Shown: in pieces, positions 21,023 through 32,664 of the stretch | Layout: each line of letters opens with the position of its first letter | Position numbering within the stretch: the stretch's first letter is position 1 | Assembly: GCA_900155495.1 (NCBI GenBank) | Contig: FTLJ01000726.1 | Coordinates: 1 to 46,904, forward strand | Direction of reading: 5' to 3' | Source of the DNA: Porogramme epimiltina | Lineage: Eukaryota; Basidiomycota; Agaricomycetes; Polyporales; Polyporaceae | DNA: 46,904 nt | Program-made: the position numbers and the translations under genes | Notes under the pieces: generated by a model | Database searches by the model: none | The model's input: only the letters and a program-made list of their open reading frames with translations | Told to the model about the DNA's origin: nothing

Positions 21023-23758
21023 ATGCGTCTCCGCGCCACGATTGTCGCCTCCGTGGCCGCATTTGGCGCACCTGCTTTTGCACAGCAGATATACGACATC
21101 GTGCGTACCCGTCGCCTTCGTAAAAGCTGCTCCTGCGCTTACCGAGCCTCGCTACCCGCGCCCCGTCCGCCGCCGTCCCCGGCACCCCCGACAGTGGTCG
21201 ACAACATGGGACCGCGCCGATCTGTTCACCTACACGAACCTCTCCCCGAACCCGATCAACTTCAAATCCCCAGGTGCCATCGGCCAGGCCGACATCGTCA
21301 TCACCGACAACTCCACCTACCAGTCCGTATGGGGGTTCGGTGCCTCGCTCAGTGCGTACCCGGCATTAACGGTTGCTATGCCCTCCCGACTTCTCCGCGC
21401 CGCGCCGCTGCCCCTCCGTGCTCCGCGCGCGCGCGGACGGGCTGGCTGGCGGCTGCAGTGCGTCATGGCGGGAAGCCTCCGGACTGAATGCTGATTCCTG
21501 CTGCGCATTCCCCCTTCTCCAGCCGACTCTTCCGCCCTCATCCTCAACAACCTGAAGGTGCGTTTTCGCGCCCCGACGCGCCCGCGCCCGGCGTCATGTG
21601 CCCGCGGGTCGCGGGGAAGGGTCACGGTCCCATGCCGATGACGACTGCGCGCGCACACACACAGACGACGGATGCGGCGAGCTACTGGGACCTGCTCAAC
21701 TACCTCTTTGACCGTGAGCACCCCGTTTCGCTTCCCCTCGCGGCGCGTGGTTCTTCGATCGCTGACGGCCTCGCCTTCTCGCTTCGCCGCGCGCGGCTCC
21801 GCACGCACCCCCCCACAGCTGCCGACGGCGCCAACTCCGCGGGCCTCTCGTACCTGCGCATACCCCTGGGCGCGTCCGACTTCTCGGCGAACCGTGAGTG
21901 TGCTTTTTGCGGCGCGCGTGCGCCCACGGTCGTCCGCGCGCACGCGTCATATGTCGCTCCCCCGGGCGCGCGCTCACGCGGTGCTCGCTGTCGCGAACGG
22001 CAGTATACAGCTTCGATGACGTCAGTGGCGACACGGCCCTCACGAGCTTCAACATCAATAAGGCTCCGTCGTACCTGTTCTCGGTCCTTAACGACATTCG
22101 CAGCATCAACGACATTCTGCGTATCCACATACTCCCGTGGTCGCCTGTGAGTTTAAATGACATGTGAGCAATGATGCGACGCACCTGACGTCCTTTTGTT
22201 CGTAGCCAGGATGGATGAAGGATTCCGGGACGATGAACGGGGGCAACTTCCTGTCGCAGTACACGAGCGTTTGTGCGTCTGCTTTCGCTCGTTTGTTTGT
22301 TCTGGGGCGCTGAGCATGTGGTCAGATGCGAACTACCTGTTGAAGGTGCTTCAGGGGTTCAAGAGCAAGGGCGTCACGATATACGCTATCGGCATCCAGG
22401 CGCGTTCTATCTATGGATCGTCGCGCTTTCTATGTTTAACGCGGGGGGTCCTATTAACAGAACGAGCCGGAGAACTCTAACCCTACCTACCCGACGTGCA
22501 AGATCTCGGCCTTGCAGGAGGCCCAGATCGGTGTCGCGCTCCGCAACCTCATGAACAGCAACGGGTTCTCCAGCACGAAGATCGTTGGTTACGAACACAA
22601 CTGGAACGACGCTGCCGGGTACCCCATCACGTTGGTCAGTACTCCTCTTGCGGTCCATGGATTGTCGGTGACTGAAACGAGGGACAGATGCAAGATGCGT
22701 CGAGCGCGTTCTCCGGGGTTGCGTTCCACTGCTACAGTGGCTCCGTCGACGAACAGGATGACTTCCACACTGCCTACCCTACCAAGGAGATCTACTTCAC
22801 CGAGTGCTCAGGAACGCAGGGCAGCGACTGGTGGAGCGACATCAAGGTGCGTGTTGTTTAGCGTAAGACCATCCGTGAACCTCGAATACTGACCAGCTCG
22901 TTACAGTGGTACATGGACAACCTGTACGTGCCTCGGCGCGCCTCATCTTAACCTCGGCGCAGCTAACCATTTGACATGCTGCACAGCTTTATCGGCTCGA
23001 TCCAACACAACTCGCACAGCGGCCTGATGTGGAACCTCGCGCTCGACCCGAACGGGAGCCCGAAGCTCCCGGGGACCAACAGCTGCGGGACGCCCTGCCG
23101 GCCAGTCGTGACCGTGAACAGCGACGGGAGCTGGAGCGTCAACCAGGAGTGTGCGTGCCCTCCCGTCATCGGCTTGGACTCGGCCCTCTCGCTGACCTCT
23201 GCCGCCTTGGCGCTTTTTGGTGATAGTCTACTCTATGGCGCAGGCGTCCAAGGCGATCCTCCCGCGCGACGTGGGCGGACCGTGGGGCAAGCGAATCGGG
23301 GTCAGCGTCGGCGGCACGCTCGGCTGGGGCCTCGTCGTCGGCGCGTACGTGACCGGGCGCGTCAGCTCGTCGGACTGGCTGCGCTACAGCCTCGTCGTCC
23401 TCAACTGGTGCGTCGCCCCCCTCCCTCATCCCCGTTATCTAGGCTGACTTCATGCCGTGCGCGCGCATGCAGGGACGACCACCCGAACGGGCCGTGGGAC
23501 CCGACGCCGGTGCAAACGACGATCGAGTTCCGCGGGATGCAGGCGACGTACACGTTCCCCGTCGGCGTCACGACGCTCTGGTGGTACGCGCCGAACCAGG
23601 GGCACTCGCTCAAGGACGCGGACGCGGCGCGGGTGTCGTTTGGGAACGCGACCGTGGAGACCGTCGCGTTCGAGGACGCGCCCGCCGACGGCCCCGTGTT
23701 TGGAGAAGACGCGGGTGCGCAGCGGCCGTTCTTCCGCTTCGGCCGCGAGCGCGTGTAA
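21023..23758 (+). CDS. Secreted GH30 glycoside hydrolase (endo-beta-1,6-glucanase type), 14 exons
   Basis: Exons: 21023-21100, 21195-21351, 21523-21557, 21665-21713, 21819-21893, 22004-22146, 22206-22272, 22326-22399, 22461-22634, 22688-22846, 22907-22923, 22987-23150, 23227-23407, 23473-23758; 552 aa. A signal peptide (residues 1-20, ending AFA) directs secretion. The (beta/alpha)8 core shows GFGASL, SYLRIPLGASDFS, ILPWSPPGWMKDSG, IQNEPEN with acid/base Glu about 228, and YFTECSG with nucleophile Glu about 323. The C-terminal beta domain (FYSMAQASK onward) completes the family plan. The pattern fits subfamily 3, which cuts beta-1,6-glucan in fungal walls. The intron before NEPEN must use a GC donor (22400-22401) to keep the catalytic motif, and exon 11 is only 17 nt. 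The enzyme may serve wall remodelling or feeding on other fungi. Confidence 0.93.
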
Positions 23759-24821
23759 AGAGCGCCGCGTGGAAGAAACATGGGACTAGGAGCACCATTC
23801 CCCCCCACACACACATCCAATTTCTCTATATCCTTCAAGCTTCAAGATGCGATTTCTTCTTCTCTTTGTCACGCCCACCCATCCCAACTCCCCCACGAAC
23901 CTACTTTACACTAACTTCTGTTTTCTGTCCGGCCGCACGTTCACGACTTTTCACGACCGCACTCACGACGGACTGCTCGTTCAGCTCTAGTACACAGCCT
24001 CGTCCTCTCCCGTGACCGCAGCGCAGCTTGTGCGCTGCCGCTGCCGCTGCCGCCTGGTTTGACGACCTCGAGGCCATATGACGCATCGCCGGTGTTTAGG
24101 ATGACGGTCTACCTGTATCACCGGGAATAGTCCCGCCCCGCGGGGCCCTGTAATTTCGTTGTCGGGGCGCGCGAGTACGATGCGCACAATAACATTATTA
24201 TTTGAAGTGACTGAGGCTCTTGCTGTTGTTGACGGAGTGTCGTCAACCTACTGATTATCCCGTTGATAAGATTATGTCATCATCAGTAGCCCGTGGTTGA
24301 ACGCAACGAGCGCCTTTCATTCAAAACCAGCAGTGCTCCTCCAAAGCTTCTGACTCGTTCTCTTCCCTTCTGACGTTGACGGTCGACCGTGACAGACGGA
24401 TACGTTCGTTTTAACAACCAAGTATCCTCAACAATGCCTGCTCAAGTTCGCATGGGTCTTTTTACGGGTCTTCCGTCGGAGCAGCGCTTGAAGCTACACG
24501 GGCGGTGATCATGAGAGGTTCTGCTGTCAAGTGACTTCATTCACGTCTGATATCGTTTGATGCTGATGCGAATGCCGTTTCTCTGAAGTTTTGGCAGGCT
24601 CAAATCTGCAAGGTATCGCAGGGCGGCTTGAATGAGCTTTGTCAAAGCATCGGAACGCTGGATCGCAGCTCGGGTTCTCAGACCGGACCTTGAAGGCTTT
24701 AAATCAACTGTATCGCGTCCCCACTCGGGCTTTCGATACAGACTACTGACTCCTGCACTTCTTCAACAACTCCTACACCCCCTGCTCCTACTCCTTGCTC
24801 TTCTACCTCTCCTCATCTGTG
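23759..24821. other. Intergenic region before the RGS gene
   Basis: The first 200 nt are probably the 3' untranslated region of the GH30 gene. The rest holds no convincing coding frame. A C/T-rich leader (about 24745-24815) runs into the ATG at 24822, and a TTTAAA at about 24698 may stand in for a TATA box. Confidence 0.4.
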
Positions 24822-26801
24822 ATGGAGTCCACAGAAATGTCGAGGGACAGGATGTTGAAGACCGCACCGGATGGTAGACCTTTTATAGGACACATCATAA
24901 ATCTGTTTTCGGTCCTCCTCTTTTCGTTACAGCTCACCACCAACGAGCGACACTCTCGTAGTTTTCCCGATTCCTTCACCACCAACGAGGCGGTGAGGCA
25001 CCTGGGCTCGCTCAGGTTCTCGTTGACGAAGTGTTTCCCCGATCCGCAAGATCCATCCAGGTTCGTATACAGCACGTCTACGACGGCCTACTCTACGACC
25101 AAGGACATGGCCAAGGCCGTACTCCAGCAGTTCGCGGACAGTCGTTTCATCGAGGACCCCGAGAATCCAGGATCGCACTGCAAAATAAAGGACCGTGGGG
25201 TTTACACCGTGACCCCGAAGGGCCTGCATGTACTGGAGCGTTTCGGGAGAAAGAACGGTACTCACACTGACGACCTCGCCCACGCCTTCTCATCACGGCC
25301 TATATGCCGCAGGCTGCTCCATCTCAGTCGGCTGCCAGCTGACGATACGATCATCTTCTCCAACTCGGCCATCGCCGCCCTTTTCCTCCACTTCGTCGGC
25401 CCCAGGCCCAACTACCTTCCCAACTTCACCGAGACCACGGGCTCTTTCAGGAGGTACCGCGAGCAGTCGAAGGGAGTCCCGCTCTTGACTCTGCCGGAGA
25501 AGAAGACGGGGAAGACGATAGCGGCACATCAGCACTGCTTCGCAGCTGTCACGGCGATGACGTGGCTCTGCGAATTTATTGCCTTCACTGGACCAAAGGA
25601 GGCGGCAGAGTTGGCGGCGCACTTTGTTCGGTTCGGCCTCATCGGCCTCGTCTCCGACAAAGGGTGGACTCACGACAAGGCCGCGGTCCACACTGTTCAT
25701 GGCTCCGCTGGCAAAGGCGCGGGCTGTACCATCGCGGTATGTCCATCAACTCTGGAGAGGGGCCCGTCTGGTGTTGATTATCTTTTACAGACGAAAGGGG
25801 AGTTCCGTTGCACGCCGAAGGCCATTTACCATGTCACCGATGAAGGCCGTCGACTAGCTCGTTGGGACGTACCATATTGCGCTCATCCGCCTCCGAATCA
25901 CTCCTATGCCAACGCGGTGGACGCGGCGCGCTCGCCACAGGTTCGCAGTGCAGAGGCTTCCGTGGCTCACGACCCCGCTGGAAGCGTTTCCAAGATCCAT
26001 CGCCGTGCCCCGACGACGGAGGCACCGAGTGACAGCTTCGGTGCGGAGGACATGAAGGGGACCAACGTCGAGCTCCTTAAATCCATCCTGGAGGAAGACC
26101 GGCTTCGGACGCTCTTTCGCGAGTTCTTGGAGTACCACCTCTGCGAAAGGAGCCTCGTGTACTACCTCGATGTCGAGCGCCTCAAGGAGGTATTCAGGGC
26201 GACCTCGAGCGTCGTCGCTGCCGGCTCGAACTCCCTCCCGCGGCCAGGGACCAAGTCTGAAGGTTCACTGACCATGGAGAAGCATTTCCGGGAACTTCAT
26301 CAGAAGGTGTTCTCCATCTATCACACCTACCTAATCCCGTCCAGTCCAACCGAGTTGGGAGGTGCTTACCACGACCTTCGGAACGCAGTTGACGAGTATG
26401 TCAACAACATCCTAACTCAGAACTCGACCGATGGGGCCTTAAGCCAAATACAGCTGGAGAGTGCGATCAACGTAACCCAGCTACATGGAATTATCCAGCT
26501 GTATGAACGCGTCCAGACGCCAATCTTAGAAGACATAGCTAGGGATTGGATACCGAGTTTCACGCAGACCCCCAAGTTCCTCGCGTTGAAGGCAGAGCTC
26601 GCCGAAGAGGATGCCGGTTTTCTTACGCACTCCCCCATCCCTCTCTCTAAAGAGTCGACCTCATCCGCACCGGGGACTGATGAGAAGGGGGACATTGGAT
26701 TATATATGACGATATATGGCGATCCTAGGATGCACAGGGTTCACCTGCGCGAGTTGCCAGTATCACAAGCAGCTGATATGTTGCCTCCTGACACGCAGTA
26801 G
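24822..26801 (+). CDS. Regulator of G-protein signalling (DEP-DEP-RGS, Sst2/FlbA class), 2 exons
   Basis: Exons 24822-25736 and 25791-26801 give 641 aa. The start at 24822 is the first ATG; the open frame extends 27 nt further up only to a TTG. The N-terminal half holds two DEP-like regions. The first runs about residues 18-145 (APDGRPFIGHIINLFSVLL, TTNEAVRHLGSLRFS, YSTTKDMAKAVLQQF, KDRGVYTVTPKGLHVLERF). The second (about 230-350) includes KGEFRCTPKAIYHVTDEGRRLARW. The RGS box covers about 396-570 (LEEDRLRTLFREFLEYHLCERSLVYYLDVERL to DWIPSFTQTP in outline). Such proteins speed GTP hydrolysis by a G-alpha subunit and damp pheromone or nutrient signalling; the DEP part tethers them to the receptor and membrane. 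The 54-nt intron is a multiple of three and has no stop, so the unspliced frame stays open (668 aa counted from the TTG at 24795). Confidence 0.9.
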   Translation: MESTEMSRDRMLKTAPDGRPFIGHIINLFSVLLFSLQLTTNERHSRSFPDSFTTNEAVRHLGSLRFSLTKCFPDPQDPSRFVYSTSTTAYSTTKDMAKAVLQQFADSRFIEDPENPGSHCKIKDRGVYTVTPKGLHVLERFGRKNGTHTDDLAHAFSSRPICRRLLHLSRLPADDTIIFSNSAIAALFLHFVGPRPNYLPNFTETTGSFRRYREQSKGVPLLTLPEKKTGKTIAAHQHCFAAVTAMTWLCEFIAFTGPKEAAELAAHFVRFGLIGLVSDKGWTHDKAAVHTVHGSAGKGAGCTIAVCPSTLERGPSGVDYLLQTKGEFRCTPKAIYHVTDEGRRLARWDVPYCAHPPPNHSYANAVDAARSPQVRSAEASVAHDPAGSVSKIHRRAPTTEAPSDSFGAEDMKGTNVELLKSILEEDRLRTLFREFLEYHLCERSLVYYLDVERLKEVFRATSSVVAAGSNSLPRPGTKSEGSLTMEKHFRELHQKVFSIYHTYLIPSSPTELGGAYHDLRNAVDEYVNNILTQNSTDGALSQIQLESAINVTQLHGIIQLYERVQTPILEDIARDWIPSFTQTPKFLALKAELAEEDAGFLTHSPIPLSKESTSSAPGTDEKGDIGLYMTIYGDPRMHRVHLRELPVSQAADMLPPDTQ

Positions 26802-27439
26802 GAAATGTGGTGAACGTGAAGAAGCGCCTCACGTAGTCAAATAGGGTAGGTAGTAACTTATCAAACAACCTCGGTCATATTGCTGGAAGGGCCGGGCCTG
26901 CCCTAAACTCCGTTCAAGTCTGGAAGTTCAAGTCAAGTATACCGGCTAGTATGTAGTCCCACTCGAGCCTCTTCCTTCTGAATCCTCCACAACCCTGGTA
27001 CTGTTCAACATAGAGACCTTTCAATCCGTGAAGATTCCTGTTCTTCGACATTATTCAAACGATAGCACGTGCGTCTGTCATGTCCACTCATAGTTCTGAA
27101 GATCGCAGTCGATGTAGCTCCCAGGCCGCCACGACCATGCTTCTTCGGCTTGACTAGCCCGGTCGTGCGGATATTAGTGGGTGCCCTGGCCTTTCACCTG
27201 TCAGCACCACATATTGTGTGTATACCTGACGTGGGTACAGCACGCAAAGTTTATAAGGTCAATGGTTCAGTGAGGTGTTGACACGATCTCCCCTTTCTGC
27301 GTCTGTCTCCGCCCTACTACCGCGAGGCGTGTTTTCGCTTGCTCGTATAGTCTCATTGGGGTAGTTTCGTCGCTCACATAGGCACCTGCACATAGTCTGC
27401 TTCCGAGACCACACCTTGAAGTCCATATAGTCTCGCCAA
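26802..27439. promoter_or_regulatory. Upstream region of hydrolase copy A
   Basis: No gene is visible. A TATA box, tttataagg, lies at 27250-27258, about 188 nt before the ATG at 27440. The same box occurs in front of copy D. TGACGTGG at about 27228-27235 gives an ACGTG core just upstream of it, similar in placement to the CACGTG boxes of copies D and E. Confidence 0.5.
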
Positions 27440-29416
27440 ATGGAGACCGCTTCCCTCAAGGAGACAGAAGTGAAGTCACTCGCGGCGGGCGACAACTTGG
27501 CTGCTCACCCCTTGCTCGCCAATACGACGGGCCCTAGACTTGAACTCGGAAAACCCTGGGCCCGCCGAATGAGATTGGCATTCGTCGCTATGGGGTGGCT
27601 CTTGTTCAGCGTACTATTCATGCATGGCCTGGGATTGCTTCCGTTGGTTACTACAAGCACGGAGCAGCCACGCGCAGGCGGAGACCCTTCTTCGCCCTGG
27701 GGTTTTGATTGGTTTTCGGTGCGTTATCTTCAAGTGACAAATCGCTATACGCTCACCACGTTACACACAGCTCGAGCCGTCCACAGAGATCAATTGGGCG
27801 CCTTGCTTCGACGGGCACCTGTGCGCCCGACTCCTCCTGCCACTCGATTACACCAACGCCTCAGACACTCGCACGACCGCAATCGCGCTAAACCTCCTTC
27901 CCGGCTTTGCCCACGGCACACGCGCATTATCATACCGCGGTGCTGTGTTTATCAATCCAGGCGGGCCGGGAGAGTCCGGCACATTCTTCGCGTCGATGTG
28001 GGGCCCTTCGCTTGGCAAGATCGTTGGAGGGGAGTACGACATACTCGGGTTCGATCCGCGTGGCACGGGTGCGAGCACGCCTCTGCTTCGAGAGCGAGGC
28101 GGAGCGCGAGATCTGGGGGACGCAGGGCGAGCACAGGCTAGTCAGCACATCGGACGACACGCTTATGGTGTACAGAACGCGGGAACGACTTGTCGGGAAA
28201 CGGTGCGAGGAGCGGATTGGTGGAGAGGGAGGCGTAGGGAGGTTCGCAGGCACGGCAAGCGTTGCGAGGGATTTAGTCGAGATTGCGAAGAAGCTGGGGC
28301 AGGAGAAGGTTCATTATTGGGGTTTCGTAAGTCATCTTTGTTATTTACGTTCGTACACTGACCTTTGATTGTCAGAGCTACGGGACGATACTGGGACAAT
28401 ATTTCGCATCTATGTTCCCGGACAAGGTCGGACTGTTCGTCCTTGACGGTGTAGTCGACGGGTACAAGTACCGCGACTCGTTGTGGAGCTCCCACCTCGT
28501 CCACACGGAGGAAGTCATAGACTCGCTCTTCACATTCTGTCACCAGGCGGGACCCATTCAATGCCCAATCTACGAGTCGACGCCTGCGCTCATCCGCGCG
28601 CGGTACTTCCGTACCCTCGATGCCATCAAGCTTTCACCCGTTCCCGTCATCCGCGCGAATCCTCCGATAGTGATAACCCACAAGGTGCTTACGATACAAC
28701 TCGCCATGGCAGCCTTTGCTCCAGTCCAAGGCTTTAGGCTCGCTGCGACCACTATCCGAGCCCTGGAGAGGGGCGACCAATACGCGCTGTCACAGTATGT
28801 CGCGAATTGGCTCCAACCACAGGCCATATGCTTCTGCGATGCGGAAATCAAGCCCTGGATCGGACAGAATGAAGCGTTGTACGCCATAGGTTGCGGTGAC
28901 AAGCCTGGGCCAGCAGAATTCGACATGGACGCGTTTACCAAGGCGTACGAAGGGCTCGTCATGGATTCCCCACACACGGGCGCACTGTGGGCCGGGTACC
29001 GCCTCAGATGCGCAGAGTGGCCCACGCGCGCGGCGTGGCGCTACACCGGACCTCTCGAGGCCGAGGGAGAAAACGCGACAGCGGTTCCTATGCTGATCGT
29101 GCAGCCGCGCTGGGACCCAGTGTGCCCGCTGCAGGACGTGCGCGCGGTGCGGGAGAGGTACGAGGGCGCGGCAATGCTTGTGCAGGAATCGTACGGGCAT
29201 TGCTCCATCTCGGCGCCATCCGTGTGCACGGCGCGGCGAGTGCGAGCGTACTTTCAGGACGGAGAGCTCCCCGAGGAAGGCGCGGTGTGCGAGGCGGACG
29301 AAGTACCGTTTGTTGGGCGGGTGAGAGCGGACGCGATAGACACGGAGGAGGCAGAACTGGTGTGGGCGACGAGGAAGCTGGTGGAAGCTGTGCCGAGGTT
29401 CAATGGGATGCTATGA
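27440..29416 (+). pseudogene. TAP-like membrane-anchored serine hydrolase, copy A, frameshifted
   Basis: Exons by homology are 27440-27718, 27771-28326 and 28376-29416. The N-terminus has an anchor (LAFVAMGWLLFSVLFMHGLGLLPL, residues about 53-76). Exon 2 starts normally (LLLPLDYTNASDTRTTAIAL, FINPGGPGESG, LGFDPRGTGAS), then shifts frame near 28080, where about 8 nt are missing compared with copies B-E. From there the family sequence continues in the next frame (CFESEAEREIWG to HYWGF). Exon 3 keeps the nucleophile Ser in the GFSYG elbow, PRWDPVCPL with the acid Asp, and SYGHCS with His. The unshifted frame ends at 28361 before the active site. Exon 2 is 556 nt here and 558 nt in the other copies. 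The gene is probably dead, unless the loss is an assembly error; exon 3 shows no further damage, so any inactivation is recent. Confidence 0.8.
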
Positions 29417-30110
29417 GGAATGCAGGAGCATGATGTTATGAATATACATATACCCTCTGGGAAGTCCTTCCCGATATCACCAAGGGGATTGTACCATCGT
29501 GGGCTCCATATAACCTTAGTTTTGAGCCCTCTCTTATGGGATACACCCCCAATCTGTAGTATCTCGCGTTTAGTCCAGGGGTTTCCTTGGGGCGTTCAGT
29601 GGGAAGCTAGCCCGACTATGTCTGACTTATGGTCGAGCACCAACGTGTCAAATCTTCAGCGCTTTAGCTTTGGGCGCCACGATGTGGCGCCGGCACCTCG
29701 CTCTTCTTCAGCTACGCTCATGTGTGCCTTTCCTGTCCATGATTCTTCCCTCAACCTGGCTCTCGTTTCAGCACGCGCATATGAGGGCCGTGCAGTCTAC
29801 TAATTTAACGTCACTGATAAGTTGTATTTGGCATAGATCTTGAGTCACACAGTGGTAATATGGTGCCGCAGAACTCGCGAGTCATGGGGAGCTCACCTCG
29901 GCTCCGAATCTACTATGCTTATCATAGGACCGTGTGACTTAGTGAATTTGTTGATATGAGTAGGACTCCTGCTCCTCGCAACACACACGTCCCGCAAAAA
30001 ACGGAGTTCGCACATGTTCATCTAGCGGCTCCTTGCTAAAGCTCCCTCACGCAGAAACAGGTGCTCGCGGATACACAAGGACGCCCTTGAAGCGCGTATC
30101 GATTTCTGGC
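29417..30110. other. Spacer between hydrolase copies A and B
   Basis: No gene is seen. A perfect palindrome, ggcgccac-gat-gtggcgcc, lies at 29673-29691. Unlike copies A, C, D and E, copy B has no TATA box at the expected place about 150 nt before its ATG (30111), so its promoter seems different or degraded. Confidence 0.45.
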
Positions 30111-32074
30111 ATGGGGCCTTTGAACGCGAAAGTCGAGTCGGAGGAAGATGGGCACACCTCACGGACAAGTACAGCACGGGGAGAACCGGAGAGCAACAAG
30201 TGGACATTCCGAAAGGTCACTGCTGTCGTCGCCGCCTCACTGGTCTGTGGTAGGCTCGCCGCGCATGGGCTTGGGTGGTATGGGCTGCCCCGAAACGTGA
30301 AGCAGGCCCCTGGATCTCCTAGGGAGTTCGATTGGGACACAGTACGTTCAAACCGCTCATGTTTAGTAACGACCCTGCAATTGCCGCGAAGTGCTCACGA
30401 TTCTTTCCAGATAAAACCACATACGGAGCTCAATTGGCACCCTTGCTACGAAGGGCAGGAATGTGCCCGCCTCCTCCTCCCGCTCGACTACACCAATACT
30501 TCGGACACACGCACAGTCGCCATCGCTCTGCACAGCATCCCCGCACCCACACGCGGCACGTCCGCTCACCGCGGCGCGGTCTTCTTCAACCCAGGGGGAC
30601 CTGGGGAGCCTGGCACCCACCTCACGGTGTCTTCAGGCCGCGCACTTGGTGCCATCATCGGTGAGGGGTACGATGTGCTTGGGTTCGACCCTCGCGGGAC
30701 GGGCGCGAGCATTCCGCGCGTGGATTGCTTCAAAAATCAAGCCGAGCGGGAGATTTGGGGTGTGCAAGGTGGGTATCTGCCCCTCAATGTGTCAGACGAT
30801 ACATTTGCAATGTACCGTGCGCGCGAGCGGCTGGTCGGGCAGAGGTGTGAGGAACAGGTTGGGGGTGAGGGCGGGATTACGAGGTTTGTGGGTACGCCGA
30901 GCGTCGCACGGGATATGTTGGAGATTGCGAAGAAGCTGGGTCAAGAGAAGATGAATTATTGGGGCTTCGTGAGTTTTTTCTAGCACTGCGATTCAGTGAC
31001 CCTGGCGAGTCTCACTATGAACACGATCAGAGCTATGGGACAGTTCTCGGGCAATATTTTGCTGCGATGTTCCCGGACAAGGTCGGGCGGTTCATCATTG
31101 ATGGTGTCTTCGACGCAAACACCTACCGCGATACTCTCTGGCCGTCCTACTTGGTCGACATGGAGGAGGTGATAAACTCCCTCTTCCAATTTTGCCACCA
31201 AGCTGGCCCGGAGAGGTGTCCCATTTACGAATCCACCCCCTCCCTCATCCGCGCACGGTATTTCCGCACGCTCGACGCGCTCAAGCTCTCACCTATTCCC
31301 ATCTCCACCGCCAATCCACCGCTGGTTGTCACCCACTCTCTCCTTACTGCGCAGCTTGTTCTTGGGGCGTACACACCTCCTCGCTCTTTTCCAATCATCG
31401 CGTCCACGGTCCATGCGCTCGAGACGGACGACCAAGAAGCGCTTATAGAGCTCATATCCCTCACAGACTTGGTGCCTCCCTTAGCCCAATGCAACTGCAG
31501 CCAGCAGAGCCTACCGTGGTTCGCGCCTAACGAGGCGTTCTACGCAGTCGCATGCGGCGACAGCCTCTCCAGTGGCCACTTTGACCCGGACTTGTTCGCC
31601 AAGATATACGAGGATCTCGTCGCAGACTCCCCGCAAACAGGTGCGTTCGCGGCGGCTGCCACCCTCAAGTGCGCCGACTGGCCTACGCGCGCGACGTGGC
31701 GCTACACAGGCCCGCTGGAGGCCAGGGGCGAGAATGCGACGGCGAGCCCAATGCTAATCTTACAACCGCGATGGGACCCAGTGTGCCCCCTGCGTGACGC
31801 GCGTGCGGTGCTGGAAAGGTACGATGGCGCGGCAATCCTCGTGCAAGAATCGTACGGGCACTGCTCGCTCGCGGCGCCGTCGGTGTGCACAGCGCGACGG
31901 GTGCGAGCTTACTTCCAGGACGGGACGCTTCCCGAGGAAGGTGCAGTGTGCGATGTGGACGAGTTGCCTTTCGTCGGACGCATACCGAGGGAAGCGATGG
32001 ATGCGAAAGAGGAGGAGCTGGTGTGGGCAACAAGGAAGTTGGTGGACGCCGTGCCAAGGTTTGGGATGTTGTGA
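30111..32074 (+). CDS. TAP-like membrane-anchored serine hydrolase, copy B, 3 exons
   Basis: Exons 30111-30341, 30411-30968 and 31031-32074 give 610 aa. The ATG at 30111 aligns with the starts of C-E, although the frame is open further up. A cytosolic tail of about 35 residues precedes a short hydrophobic anchor (VTAVVAASLVCGRLAAHGLGW), so the enzyme probably faces the secretory lumen or outside. The alpha/beta-hydrolase domain shows CARLLLPLDYTN, FFNPGGPGEPG, LGFDPRGTGAS and the elbow GFSYG formed across intron 2. The C-terminal TAP-like lid and tail hold QPRWDPVCPL and ESYGHCS. This is the layout of tripeptidyl-aminopeptidase-like S33 enzymes; substrates may be peptides or esters. Exon 3 is 9 nt longer than in C-E, at LISLTDLVPP. 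Intron 1 is 69 nt with no stop, so retention would keep the frame. Confidence 0.87.
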
Positions 32075-32664
32075 GTTGCCATATGAAAACCTAGTATCCT
32101 CGTAATCATTATAATATTACATGTACTAGTAGCATTTACTTACCACCGCTCTGGGCGTCAATATCACACATTATTTGTGAAGTTTGCTGCTCTGTGAATT
32201 GGTTATACAAGTTACAGCCTCAGGCTCTCCCTTCCCTTTGAGACTTCGACGACACTTTTTGTGTCTGCCCTTTACATTCTCCACGCACCCCTCAATTTAA
32301 CACTCCAACATGACAAGACAGCCATGCGAATGATGCCGCATCTGCCATTTCAACGCTAAGCTCGAGTTCGAGATCGCGGCCTGTGCCCTGGCACACCCCA
32401 CGGTCAGGGTTCCGTCAAGCTCGCGAAGCTGTCAGTAGGGAGCCCCATGCTCCCCTCGACGCAACCTACCCTGCGCATATCTTCATGCACGTTCGTGCAT
32501 GCCGTGAGCTGATTTAAATATAAACATCCCCGCCATCCCTCCACCCATTCGCACCCCCATCCCATTGGAACAGAACTCACTCACTCTTGCTAATATACAT
32601 CCCTCAACACCTGGGTAGGACAACAGGTGCACCACAAGCCTAAAGGGTGCTCAAAACTTCCGTT
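32075..32664. promoter_or_regulatory. Spacer and promoter between hydrolase copies B and C
   Basis: No gene is present. Near the left, at 32143-32157, is ccaccgctctgggcg, which is repeated after copy D (37683-37697) and in altered form after copy C (35112-35126). To the right comes tcgcgaagctgtca (32421-32434), identical in the copy D promoter. Then follow cttcatgcacgt (32481-32492) and the TATA box tttaaatataaa (32513-32524), about 148 nt before the ATG of C. The whole spacer therefore seems to belong to the duplicated unit. Confidence 0.6.

Noticed and set aside
28050..28110. Programmed frameshift or tiny intron rescuing hydrolase copy A
   Set aside because: No intron of normal fungal length with GT-AG ends restores phase, and the other copies need no such device; a plain deletion explains the data.
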